Positions 11,741 to 20,697 of a DNA stretch of 64,000 bases are shown here, one piece after another. A program made the translations under genes and the position numbers. The stretch lies in the NCBI GenBank assembly GCA_949751835.1, contig CATKHK010000001.1, positions 310,001 through 374,000 of the forward strand, written 5' to 3'. Source of the stretch: Blepharisma japonicum (lineage: Eukaryota > Ciliophora > Heterotrichea > Heterotrichida > Blepharismidae). Within the stretch, counting starts at the first letter, position 1, and each line of letters starts with the position of its first letter. A model generated the notes under the pieces. The model was given only the letters and a program-made list of their open reading frames with translations, was not told the origin of the DNA and searched no databases.

Positions 11741-12058
11741 TTAGCCTCCAAAGCCATATAAGGTTCTTCCTTGTCTCTTAAGTGCATAAACTACATCCAA
11801 TGCAGTGACAGTCTTTCTTCTTGCGTGTTCTGTGTAAGTAACGGCATCTCTTACAACACTTTCCAAAAATACTTTAAGTACGTTTCTTGTTTCATCATAA
11901 ACGAGTCCAGAGAGTCTCTTAACTCCTCCTCTTCTTGCCAATCTTCTGATGGCAGGCTTAGTAATGCCTTGAATGTTTTCTCTTATAACTCTTCTGTGTC
12001 TTTTCTTTGCTCCAACTTTTCCAAGTCCTTTTCCTCCTTTTCCACCTTTTCCTCCCAT
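11741..12058 (-). CDS. H4: Histone H4
   Basis: 105 residues, start 12058, stop TAA 11741-11743. Nearly all canonical landmarks are present: [10 protein letters not shown] tail, [40 protein letters not shown] and the invariant C-terminus RTLYGFGG. The tail differs from the animal form: the second residue is Gly rather than Ser (so no S1 phosphorylation site), the usual Arg3 position is changed, and the segment around Lys16/Lys20 reads [15 protein letters not shown]. No introns. Shares its promoter region with histone H3 to the right. Confidence 0.99.
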   Translation of the reverse strand: MGGKGGKGGKGLGKVGAKKRHRRVIRENIQGITKPAIRRLARRGGVKRLSGLVYDETRNVLKVFLESVVRDAVTYTEHARRKTVTALDVVYALKRQGRTLYGFGG

Positions 12059-12253
12059 ATTATTGCAACAGCATCTTTGGAAGCGCTTAAATAGTGCTAA
12101 ATCTATCCAAGCATTAATGGATCTTCTCCCCTATTGGCGCATTTTTCAGATCCACTTTTTTGCAAATCAGCCAATCAAAATCGAGATCACCTCAAAGATG
12201 GATTTTTCTTCAATATAAAAATGCGAGAAATCAAACAGTTTTAATAATATTTA
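12059..12253. promoter_or_regulatory. Bidirectional histone H4/H3 promoter
   Basis: 195 bp between the divergent start codons, GC-richer than other gaps. CCAAT occurs on the plus strand at 12171-12175 and, inverted as ATTGG, at 12133-12137, giving opposing CCAAT boxes. TTGCAAATCA (12160-12169) contains seven of the eight bases of the histone octamer element. TATAAAA (12214-12220) lies 34 bp before the H3 ATG, and CTATTTAA on the minus strand (12087-12094) a similar distance before the H4 ATG. The motif matches are seen; their use in a ciliate is inferred. Confidence 0.55.
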
Positions 12254-12670
12254 ATGGCAAGAACAAAGCAAACAGCAAGAAAAACCACCTCAGCAGGAAA
12301 AACCCCAAAGAAGCACTTGGCAACTAAAGCGGCCAAGAAAGTTTCAGCCGCCACCACTTCAGGTGTTAAGAAGCCACACAGATTCAGACCAGGAACTGTG
12401 GCCTTGAGAGAAATTAGAAAGTACCAGAAGAGCACTGAACTTCTTGTGAGAAAACTCCCATTCCAAAGATTAGTCAGAGAAATTGCCCAAGAATACAAGA
12501 CTGATTTGAGATTCCAAAGTTCTGCAGTCCTCGCTTTACAAGAAGCTGCTGAAGCCTATTTAGTTGGACTTTTCGAAGATACTAACCTTTGCGCAATTCA
12601 CGGAAAGAGAGTAACCATCATGCCAAGAGACATGCAGTTAGCAAGAAGAATTAGAGGAGAAAGATCTTAA
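12254..12670 (+). CDS. H3: Histone H3, divergent N-terminal tail
   Basis: 138 residues, stop TAA 12668-12670. The core is canonical ([56 protein letters not shown], ending RIRGERS). The tail keeps Lys4 and Lys9 but differs afterwards: ARKTTSAGK replaces ARKSTGGK, so Ser10 is Thr and one residue is inserted before the Lys14 equivalent; [15 protein letters not shown] replaces AARKSAPATGGVKK, so Arg26 is Lys and the residue after the Lys27 equivalent is Val, not Ser28. This makes it two residues longer than animal H3. A single Cys is kept near residue 112. Divergently transcribed with H4. Confidence 0.98.
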   Translation: MARTKQTARKTTSAGKTPKKHLATKAAKKVSAATTSGVKKPHRFRPGTVALREIRKYQKSTELLVRKLPFQRLVREIAQEYKTDLRFQSSAVLALQEAAEAYLVGLFEDTNLCAIHGKRVTIMPRDMQLARRIRGERS

Positions 12671-12872
12671 TGCGATCACTTAATTACATTTTATTTCAAT
12701 TTTGGCTTAAATTATTGTTCTATTAATATCTTATTCCCATTTCACATCAACAAAGCAAAAAATGCTTTATTCAATAATTCGAAAATTTTATTTATAACTT
12801 CTTTAATAGTCTTAAACTGATACTTATTATTTTATTATATTTAAAAAATTATTAATTTATAGTTAATACAAT

Positions 12873-14180
12873 TTATGATTTTTCATCAATTTTTTTCAGC
12901 AAAAGTGGAAACACTCTTGTTCTTCCTGGATTTTGTTTGACAGAAGTTGGATTTTGGGTATTAAATGCATTAAAAGTGATTCCCACATCAACAATGCTCA
13001 AGTTTTGCTCTCCACAAATATCAGATATAATCCAAGGTTGCTCTTGTAATAATTTGGAAGGGTCCTTGGTATTGTTAAGGATCTGGCATATTCTTTCAAA
13101 GTTTTGATCTCCAAGCTTTCTCCTTAGGAAATCGCTCATAAGGGTAGTTCTGACTGGAGAGCCTGGACTTTGTTTAAGCAAACTTTGAGAAAAACTAAAA
13201 GTTCTTTGTGATGCATGAGATGTAGAGCAAGATGCAACATGATCGAGACTCGATTTTCGGGTTGCCATATGGGTTGCTGTGTTTAGCTCTATTTGTTTGG
13301 CTGAACTAGGCTCTATATTTACATTTCTTTGCTCAATTGGAATATTAATCGACATTTCCTTTTGATATGATTTCCTCCCTTTTTTGTTGAAAGTCTGAGC
13401 TCTATCTTCTCTTACTTTAAGTTCAACTTCTTCCAAAATTTGATTTATAGAAGGCCTCTCAGCTTTATTCTTTCTTAGCAATTGAAATATCAAGTTTCTT
13501 AAATTTTCTGAAAAACTATCAGGTATTGGCTCAGGGTCATTTTTTATAATTGCATTGGCTAGCACAGCAATATTTTCTGCTTCAAAAGGATGATTTAGTG
13601 TGCACATTTCATAAAGAACGCACCCTAAGCTTCACACATCAGCCTTGGCATCATATCCCTCTCCTTTACAAATTTCAGGCGCTAAATAATAGGCTGTGCC
13701 TACCCCTGAGTAAGCCATTTCATCACTAAACTGCAGAACCTTTGAAAACCCAAAATCGCCAAGTTGCAGGCCACCATCTTTTGTTAAAAAAATGTTTTTT
13801 GTCTTTAAATCTCGGTGGATGATTTTCAGTGAGTGAATGTAACTGAGTGCCAGAGAAAGCTGGTAAAACCATTTTCAAATTTGGGCTTCTGTGAAGTAGA
13901 ATTTATTTTCTCTAGCAATTCGGATTCTTGCAGATAAATCTCCTCCTTCTGCATAATCCATAACAATATATAAATAATTGTTTTCCATAAAGCTCTCATG
14001 ATATTGGATAATATGCTGATGATGCAATTTCTCTAAAACCCGAACTTCCTCTCAGTTAGGCTGGTCCTCATCGCATGGGATTCTTTTAATGGCAGCTAGC
14101 CCGCTGTCTTCTCTTTCCACTAGCCAGACTTCCCCATATCTTCCTCTGCCTAAGGTTTTCAATTTACGATAGTTTTCCAT
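12873..14180 (-). CDS. NEK-family (NIMA-related) protein kinase
   Basis: 435 residues, start 14180, stop TAA 12873-12875, with TGA=Trp near 14052, 13875 and 13630. The kinase domain fills residues 1-260: GRGRYGEVWLV loop, AIKRI, and HRDLKTKNIFL, which with the downstream LGDFGFSK is the NEK hallmark; VGTAYYLAPE closes the activation segment. The C-terminal ~170 residues are Ser/Thr-rich with a basic patch and no obvious coiled coil. NEK kinases are expanded in ciliates and act on cilia and basal bodies. Its ATG is only 7 bp from the ATG of the AGC kinase on the other strand. Confidence 0.93.
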
Positions 14181-14187
14181 ATAAATA

Positions 14188-15711
14188 ATGGAAGCCCTTG
14201 ACCATATGAATCTAGCAAGTGACAAAAACTTTACTAAGCTTCTGATGCCTGGTGAAAACCTGCTAATGACGCTTAAAGTTATTAAATTCAATAAGCGCAA
14301 TAAAGCTCAGGAAAGAACTGTTGCGATTACGTCAACTGGTGTCTTAAACTTGAAGAATAAAAAAATTCAAAGGAGGATTGAGCTTACAAGCATAGGAGGA
14401 ATAACGCGCAGCCGAAACGGCGAAGAGTTTATTTTGCACTGTCCAGATGAGTACGATTATCGATTTTCTTCGCCTCTCAAAGACCAAGCTGTGCAGACAA
14501 TTACCAGGGCTTTTCGAGAATTAATAGGAAGAGGACTTCTCATATGGGAAACCAACGAACTGAACTTGAAAGATTTGGCAACAACAAAAAGTGACAAGAA
14601 AAAAGGAGTAACCAGGATGCCAGCCTCTGAGACTGCAGTTAATTATCAGTCTATCAGTGGGAACGGTGAAGAAAGCAAAGAAAATAGAGATAGACGAAGC
14701 AGGACAATCTTCAGAGCCAGCAATAACAGTGGAGAGGTCTCCATGAACGATTTCACCATTTTGAAAGTTATTGGGAGAGGCAGCTTTGGGAAAGTCATGC
14801 TTGTCCAAAAGAAAGACACAAAGGAAGTTTACGCAATGAAAAGCCTCAGGAAAGATGCTCTGTTGGAAAGGGAACAAGTTGAGCACACGCGCACTGAGAA
14901 GCTCATTATGCAGCACACGAACCATCCTTTTATTGTCAAGCTGGAGTATGCCTTCACCTCTCCAGACAAAATCTACTTCGTAATGGAATACATGAGAGGT
15001 GGAGAGCTCTTCTTCCATTTAAAGGAAGCAAAAAAACTGGTAGAAGACAGAGCTAGATTTTATGCTGCAGAAATTGCTTTGGCCTTAGGACACCTGCACC
15101 AGCAAAATATTGTTTACCGAGACTTAAAGCCAGAGAATATCTTGATGGACGATTTAGGTAATGTACACCTCACAGATTTTGGGATGGCAAAAATGCTTGG
15201 GGAAGGTGGAACCACTCAAAGCTTTGTAGGGACTCCAGAATACTTGGCACCAGAAATTATAGCTTGCTCTGGGCATGGGGTTACAGCTGATTGGTGGAGC
15301 TATGGTATTTTGCTATATGAAATGCTTGTTGGTATTCCTCCGTTTTACAACCAGAACATTCAGCTGATGTACGAATTGATTCAGCATGGCGATCTAAGAT
15401 TCCCACAGCGAAACCCTCTCTCCCCTGCAGCCCAAGATATTATCACCAAACTCTTAGAAAGAGAGCCTAGAAGAAGACTAGGAGCAAACGGCGTGGATGA
15501 AATTAAGTCTCATCAATTTTTCGAAGGAATTGATTGGAATTTACTTGAACAAAAAAGGCTCCCTACTCCTTTCACGCCTAAGATAACAAACCAACTAAGC
15601 ACTGAGAACTTTGACGAAGAGTTCACGAGCGAAGAACCAGTAAACTCTGTGGTCCCTGAGCATAGACTGAAACTTGTGATGCAAAACCAGGACCAATTTA
15701 GAGACTTTTAA
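14188..15711 (+). CDS. AGC-family protein kinase with N-terminal PH-like domain
   Basis: 507 residues, stop TAA 15709-15711; all Trp are TGG. Residues ~15-120 resemble the PH/TH1-like module of ciliate AGC kinases (VAITSTGVLNLKNKKIQRRI). Residues ~187-445 are a full AGC kinase: GRGSFGKVMLV, YAMKSLRK, YRDLKPEN, TDFGMAK, and TQSFVGTPEYLAPE with the PDK1-type activation-loop Ser. The C-tail ends exactly at Phe-Arg-Asp-Phe. A terminal FxxF without the Ser/Thr that follows in PKB/S6K is the PKA/PRK-like form of hydrophobic motif. It is therefore between PKB (PH-kinase layout) and PKA (tail). Codons are more GC-rich than in its neighbours. Confidence 0.95.
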   Translation: MEALDHMNLASDKNFTKLLMPGENLLMTLKVIKFNKRNKAQERTVAITSTGVLNLKNKKIQRRIELTSIGGITRSRNGEEFILHCPDEYDYRFSSPLKDQAVQTITRAFRELIGRGLLIWETNELNLKDLATTKSDKKKGVTRMPASETAVNYQSISGNGEESKENRDRRSRTIFRASNNSGEVSMNDFTILKVIGRGSFGKVMLVQKKDTKEVYAMKSLRKDALLEREQVEHTRTEKLIMQHTNHPFIVKLEYAFTSPDKIYFVMEYMRGGELFFHLKEAKKLVEDRARFYAAEIALALGHLHQQNIVYRDLKPENILMDDLGNVHLTDFGMAKMLGEGGTTQSFVGTPEYLAPEIIACSGHGVTADWWSYGILLYEMLVGIPPFYNQNIQLMYELIQHGDLRFPQRNPLSPAAQDIITKLLEREPRRRLGANGVDEIKSHQFFEGIDWNLLEQKRLPTPFTPKITNQLSTENFDEEFTSEEPVNSVVPEHRLKLVMQNQDQFRDF

Positions 15712-15765
15712 ATAAAAACTATTGCGAATTTCTGGTAAAATAATAAGATATGAGCACCCTAAATA

Positions 15766-17529
15766 ATGGTCATTTTCAGAAATATGAGCATTCTCACTAA
15801 AACCTCCCTCTCCCTTTGTGCAATTTGTGCCAGCACACTCGCTCTCTTCGAGTATTCTCATGATTACATTACGAATTTGCTTGTCCGGTCTACAAAAGCA
15901 TCTTTAAGAGAGCCAGAGCTTCGAGATGATGTTTATATACTTATGAGAAGGCTATTAACAAGACTTTTAAATGACTCAATTACAAAAGAAAAAGCTTCTG
16001 AGTTTTTCAAAGTCGCTTTACACTCTGAGAAGCTTGAAAATACAACACTGAATGTGACATTAAAGAATATGCAGACAGCTGAATACCAGTCTGAAGCTTT
16101 AAATCTCATGGTAGCAATCTCTAATCACGTATTACATGATGAGACTTTAAAGGCAAAGACCAAAAACCTTTCCTCAACTTATAAGGAAGCAGCAGCATAT
16201 GTGCAAAATGTGAAAAAGATAAAAATTGATAGAAAAAGCCAGGAAATTTTAAAAGCAAATTTTGAGATACCTAAAGTAAACTTTAATGAGCTGGTAAAAG
16301 AATACTATGAAGATTATAATGCAGAGCAATTAAAGGCGCTGATCAGAAAAGGCATGAGCAAACACATTTTTAATATTCCAGAGCATGAAGTGCGAAGACC
16401 TAAGGAAGCAAAAACTGTTAAAATGCTTGGTGCTATTCCAAGTTTTCAAGCAATTACTGATCAAATTGGTGCAGAATTACCATTAACAATTGAATCTGCT
16501 TTAGATGCTATTAAATATGAGAAGTATGAGATTCCAAGCATTAAGCAGGAGGAAGCAAAGAAATTAGAAATTGGACCAATTTTAGACAACTTTAAAGAAA
16601 TCCAATTTGATTCGCAGCCTGAAATTTCTATTCCTCAAAAAATTGGACAGCTTGAAATTGACAAAAACATCCCAGCAATTTCATTCCCATCTGACAATAT
16701 AATTCCAACTGTTCAAGAAATAAAGAACTTTGAAGAACAATTTAGCGCTTCAGAAGAAGTAAAAAGTAATGATTTTCAAGTGGGAAAGCTTGAAAATGAA
16801 GAAGCCAGTATTGCTGATTTTCTCGAAAAAACAAAAAATCTGATTAAAAGCACATCATCATTAGCATTTGAAGCAGAAGTTCAGCCGGAAACTGAAAAGT
16901 TTAGTAAGGAAGTATCGATTCCTTTTTCAAAGAGAGAGCCTTTGAAGATAAAGAATTTGAAAATTGAAGGCCTAATTCAAAAATTGAAGCTCGATTCTTT
17001 AGACTGGGATAACGCCAAAGTTGATGAAACTTTTCATGTTGAGCTTCAGAGCCCAGAAAATGCTCAGGATCAAGAATTATCTGCAAGAGAGCCTTTAAAC
17101 ATCGATTCCTTAAAATTGGAGAGTGTGCACATTGAAGAGCCCTTTCACGTTGATTTACTAGGCCCTGAAAGAAATGATAGCCAAGAAATTTCAGCTAAAA
17201 ATTCAGTTGATCTTGAGTCATTGAAATTAGAAAAAGCAAATATAGATGAATCATTCCATATAGATTTATTGAGTCCTGAAAGCATTGAAAAAAAAGAAAC
17301 TTCAGCTGCCCCTTTATCAGCTGATGCAAGTAATTTAGCTTTTGAAAATTTGGAAAGAGCTCTTGAATTTCACAAGCAAGAAATTCTTCAAAACTCAGAA
17401 GCCCACATTATAGAAACTATGAAGGAGCTCTCTGAGGAGATTGAAAATTTTGGATCTCCTAAGAAATTTGAAAATATTGAAAAAGATTTGTTATTGGAAC
17501 GCATTGAAAGTCAACACATAAAATACTAA
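15766..17529 (+). CDS. Membrane-anchored protein with tandem acidic repeats
   Basis: 587 residues from ATG 15766, or 581 from ATG 15784, which would place the hydrophobic segment TSLSLCAICASTLALF (residues ~12-28) closer to the N-terminus; stop TAA 17527-17529. That segment could be a signal anchor or mitochondrial presequence. The middle is Lys/Glu-rich and helical. Residues ~390-515 hold three imperfect repeats beginning REPLKIKNLKIE, REPLNIDSLKLE and KNSVDLESLKLE, each leading to FHVEL/FHVDL/FHIDL then SPE or GPE; starts are about residues 390, 441 and 478. No family recognised. It starts 54 bp after the AGC kinase stop. Confidence 0.8.
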   Translation: MVIFRNMSILTKTSLSLCAICASTLALFEYSHDYITNLLVRSTKASLREPELRDDVYILMRRLLTRLLNDSITKEKASEFFKVALHSEKLENTTLNVTLKNMQTAEYQSEALNLMVAISNHVLHDETLKAKTKNLSSTYKEAAAYVQNVKKIKIDRKSQEILKANFEIPKVNFNELVKEYYEDYNAEQLKALIRKGMSKHIFNIPEHEVRRPKEAKTVKMLGAIPSFQAITDQIGAELPLTIESALDAIKYEKYEIPSIKQEEAKKLEIGPILDNFKEIQFDSQPEISIPQKIGQLEIDKNIPAISFPSDNIIPTVQEIKNFEEQFSASEEVKSNDFQVGKLENEEASIADFLEKTKNLIKSTSSLAFEAEVQPETEKFSKEVSIPFSKREPLKIKNLKIEGLIQKLKLDSLDWDNAKVDETFHVELQSPENAQDQELSAREPLNIDSLKLESVHIEEPFHVDLLGPERNDSQEISAKNSVDLESLKLEKANIDESFHIDLLSPESIEKKETSAAPLSADASNLAFENLERALEFHKQEILQNSEAHIIETMKELSEEIENFGSPKKFENIEKDLLLERIESQHIKY

Positions 17530-17877
17530 ATAATCTGAATTATTAATTTACTTAAGATAAATCATCTTAATTTACGTGAGTTACGAACTCACACTTAATA
17601 ATCGTAAAACTAATATTCTCTGGAAGAAAAGAGAAATAATATGAAGAGTTCAAATATATAAATCAAATTTATTTATAGAGAAAAATTCTTAACTCTAGCC
17701 TTAGCATCTATCGCTTTATGATGATAAATATAAGGCTGAAATTTTATTATCACTTTAGAAATTTATTAAATTCATCTTATTTTAGTGTGAATTTTTATTA
17801 ACAAATTTTTTTTGAAACACTAACTTTTTAAATGTTCTTTTTAAATGTGTTTATTTCAATGATTAAATAACTTAAAA
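17530..17877. other. Convergent intergenic region with two 3' hairpins
   Basis: 348 AT-rich bases between two converging genes. The only structured content is the hairpin pair described at 17552-17592; the remainder shows no frame or repeat. Confidence 0.55.
17552..17592. terminator. Two adjacent hairpins after a stop codon
   Basis: Perfect 7-bp stem TTAAGAT/ATCTTAA (17552-17558 with 17564-17570, 5-base loop), then perfect 7-bp stem GTGAGTT/AACTCAC (17576-17582 with 17586-17592, 3-base loop). They begin 23 bp after the stop of the repeat protein, within its likely 3' UTR. A role in 3'-end formation or mRNA stability is inference; either could be chance in AT-rich DNA, but two perfect adjacent stems are less likely to be. 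Confidence 0.4.
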
Positions 17878-20310
17878 CTAAGATAGGTGCATAGATTTGC
17901 CTGGAAGCCTCCTCAATGATCTTTTGATTTTTTTTAATTCTTCTTTATTTGGTATTTTTTCTCCAGATTCTATCATATTTATCTCTTCTGGAGAAATATC
18001 ACAAATTTTTGCTAATTCTTCAATAGAAACCCCTTTTTCTTCTCTGTTGGCTTTAAGTGTTGCAACGTTATGTGTTAAGCTATTACCATTTTCTTCCGAA
18101 ACCATATCTGATGGCGAAGACATCGTTTCCATGGCTCTTCCATTAAGTGGAGAGCTGTCTGCTAAAGGTTTTTCATGAATTGGGATTTCAGTTTCGCTTT
18201 GATTTGCTCTTCTTCTCCTTTCAAGTCTTTCTCTCCTCTCAGTGTCACGCCTTCTCGGAGTCCTTGCAATAGTTTTGTCTAACGCTAGGCTATTCTTGCA
18301 GCACTCTTCCTGAGTCCAATATATCATGGCTCCAAAAAATCTTAGAAACAGTATTCCGACTCCCACAAAGGCTATAGCGTAAACGAACCACCTCCTGCTT
18401 GTATGCCCGCCATCTTGGGAAGTTTTATCAAGCAAATTTAAATAATAAGCAAAGGCTGAGTTGCATAGAGCCCACACCATTGCCCACTTGGTTCTGAATT
18501 CTTCAAATTCTTCAACTCGGTTTTTTTCTTCAGCTGTCATTTGGTCTGGCCTGTTTCCCCAGCTGCAATCATGGATATTACAGATTGCGTAAGTCAAGAA
18601 GACGTTCACATATGTTGGAGTCATCAAAATAAATTGAATGGCTCCTTTGGAAACTGTAAGAGCTGCACGATTAATCAATGATACAAATGCAAATATCCCA
18701 ATCGTGGCAATCATAAATGGAAGAATCCAGTTGAAGTCAGACAAGCCTCTAAAGATGTACAAGAACATCAATACAGTTGTGAATATCATAAAAATCCCAT
18801 AAGCGTAAGATACTATTTTGTAAACTTCTTCAACTCTAGCAGGTTTAACCCCGAGAGATAAAAATATAACAACGATGATGACAGTAATATATAGAACAAT
18901 AAGCCAACTCCCTACCCAGGCTGTGTCACCAGTAAAAAGACCTCTCATTGCAATAGCAAAAGCTAAAAAGAAAGTTCCGACCATGAACCATGTGAAAGTC
19001 ACGCTAACAAAATAATAGAACATTTGAAAAGAGAACCAAAACTTTCTACAGCAGCTGTGATTTGAGTAATAAATAACATCTGCTCTCCTAAGGGAGTCTA
19101 TAAGAGCAAACCAAGAACCGTTAATTCATCTTCTTCTCTGTGACATTAGTACTGATAGTTTTTCAGGAACATCAGTTTCAGCAACTGAATTCTTAACATA
19201 TCTTAGTAAATAATTGCATTCCTTTTTGCTGACTAAAGCAAGGCACAACACTCTGTCTTCAGCCAGATAAATGTTTGACTGAAAAGCATTCATTAAGTAG
19301 GGGTGGCAAATCGATTTGAAATAATCATCCCATAGAGGCTCACCTTGTAATGCTTCTCATCTGTAGGCACTGAAAGCTCCAGGCAACACTGTAATATATC
19401 CGATAATACTTTCCAGGGCTTTATCGAACATATGGCTGATTTTGTATTCAACTAATTGAGCCATTTGCACCATGTTTCAGAAATTAGGTTCCATGACGGT
19501 AATTTCTCCGCAGCATCCAGCAATTCTGTCATCAGTTCTCATGGCTTCATATAAGTAAAATAATGATTTCGGCAAAGGTTTGGTGCCTATATCAAGAAGC
19601 ATTACATATTTCGGCTGAAACATCTCACAAAACCCTCCGAAAAACCAAAGATGAGTGTTCAGTTTTCTTTTATTTTTCTGTTTTACGCACAATATAGTCT
19701 GTAGTCCCAGCTGGCAGTCGCCAAAGTAGTGAGTTTTCATGAAGCAATGAGCGAACTCATCATCATCAGTTTCTCCTGGGATTTTACAATTAAGCAAATT
19801 ATCACCTTCAGGTTTAAAAAAATCCCTCACTGCATCCTCATCAAAAAATTGGCTAAAAAATGGTTTTTGTTTGTTGTAAGTTTGCAAAAATGGCCTCATA
19901 CCGTCAACTATAATCACTGTACAAATTTTCTCAGGCGCAATACCAGCTAATCTGAAATCGTCAAGATTGTCTGCAATACCGTGCATTGTATCATTAAAAT
20001 TTTTTACGTCTTCATTGTACATAGCAACAACAATTAGGAACTCCACTTTTGTATTTTCTTCGTCATAAAGGAGATTTCTAAAGATACTATCGCGAAACCT
20101 AGTGTCTGGAGCGATGGGTGCAAGTCCAATTGTTTCTTTGAGGTTAATATGTTCTTTACCCTCGTGATGATTTGTCGTCATAATTTTTAGGAGTTTAAGC
20201 GGCTGATAGATGATTGGTGAAGGTCTATCTGTTGGCTGGATAATTTCTGGGCCTTCGTTTGCTTCAATTCGCTGTAGCTGAGGCCTGTTTGCATTCTCTA
20301 ATTTACTCAT
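17878..20310 (-). CDS. Chitin synthase with C-terminal MBF1/XRE-like HTH domain
   Basis: 810 residues, start 20310, stop TAG 17878-17880; TGA=Trp in QRRRW and elsewhere. Chitin synthases (GT2) polymerise UDP-GlcNAc at the plasma membrane. Seen: VAMYNED donor-site strand, [20 protein letters not shown] (DxD-region equivalent), GAFSAYRW, AEDRVLC (catalytic ED) and [13 protein letters not shown] (processive box), followed by about six or seven membrane helices from residue ~425 on. After a basic, Arg-rich linker the last ~55 residues read as a helix-turn-helix: [20 protein letters not shown], then [20 protein letters not shown], then [10 protein letters not shown], matching MBF1/XRE spacing. Neither paralogue next door has this tail. 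Enzyme identity is firm; the HTH call is inferred from pattern. Confidence 0.93.
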
Positions 20311-20697
20311 TTTATTTATCTATAATTTTTCTAAAAGTGTGTGAAAAATGGATGTGATATTGACTATCACTTGAAAATTCAAATTAATGCCAAAAAATCA
20401 ATGATGATGCAAATTATATTAAAAATCAACCATTTATTGGTCGATTTAATGGCATATCAATTTTTTAATTCAATATTATTAAGAACTAGCTTTCTTTATA
20501 TTTAGTTATCTTACAAACCCTTAAAGTGACTTATTAATTTGTAATAATATATATTCAAATAGAGATTAAAATCAGCAAGGAAAAAAGATCACAATCTTAA
20601 ATTTTTAATATCCATAATTTATATACATTTCTCTGAAAATTATAGAAAGTATAGATGTGTAAAAAAATATATCACTTCCATTTCGGGCTTCGAATCT
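20311..20697. promoter_or_regulatory. Divergent promoter between two chitin synthases
   Basis: 387 AT-rich bases separate the start codons of the first and second chitin synthase. An imperfect inverted repeat lies at 20423-20447 (AAATCAACC and GGTCGATTT arms, 8 of 9 pairs, 7-base spacer), a plausible dimer-binding site. Position and symmetry are seen; regulatory use is inferred. Confidence 0.35.

Noticed and set aside
11771-12218. Plus-strand frames opposite histone H4
   Set aside because: Antisense shadows of H4; Ser/Phe/Pro composition results from the reversed Lys/Gly-rich tail.
12241-12498. Minus-strand frame opposite histone H3
   Set aside because: Antisense shadow of a strongly conserved H3 gene.
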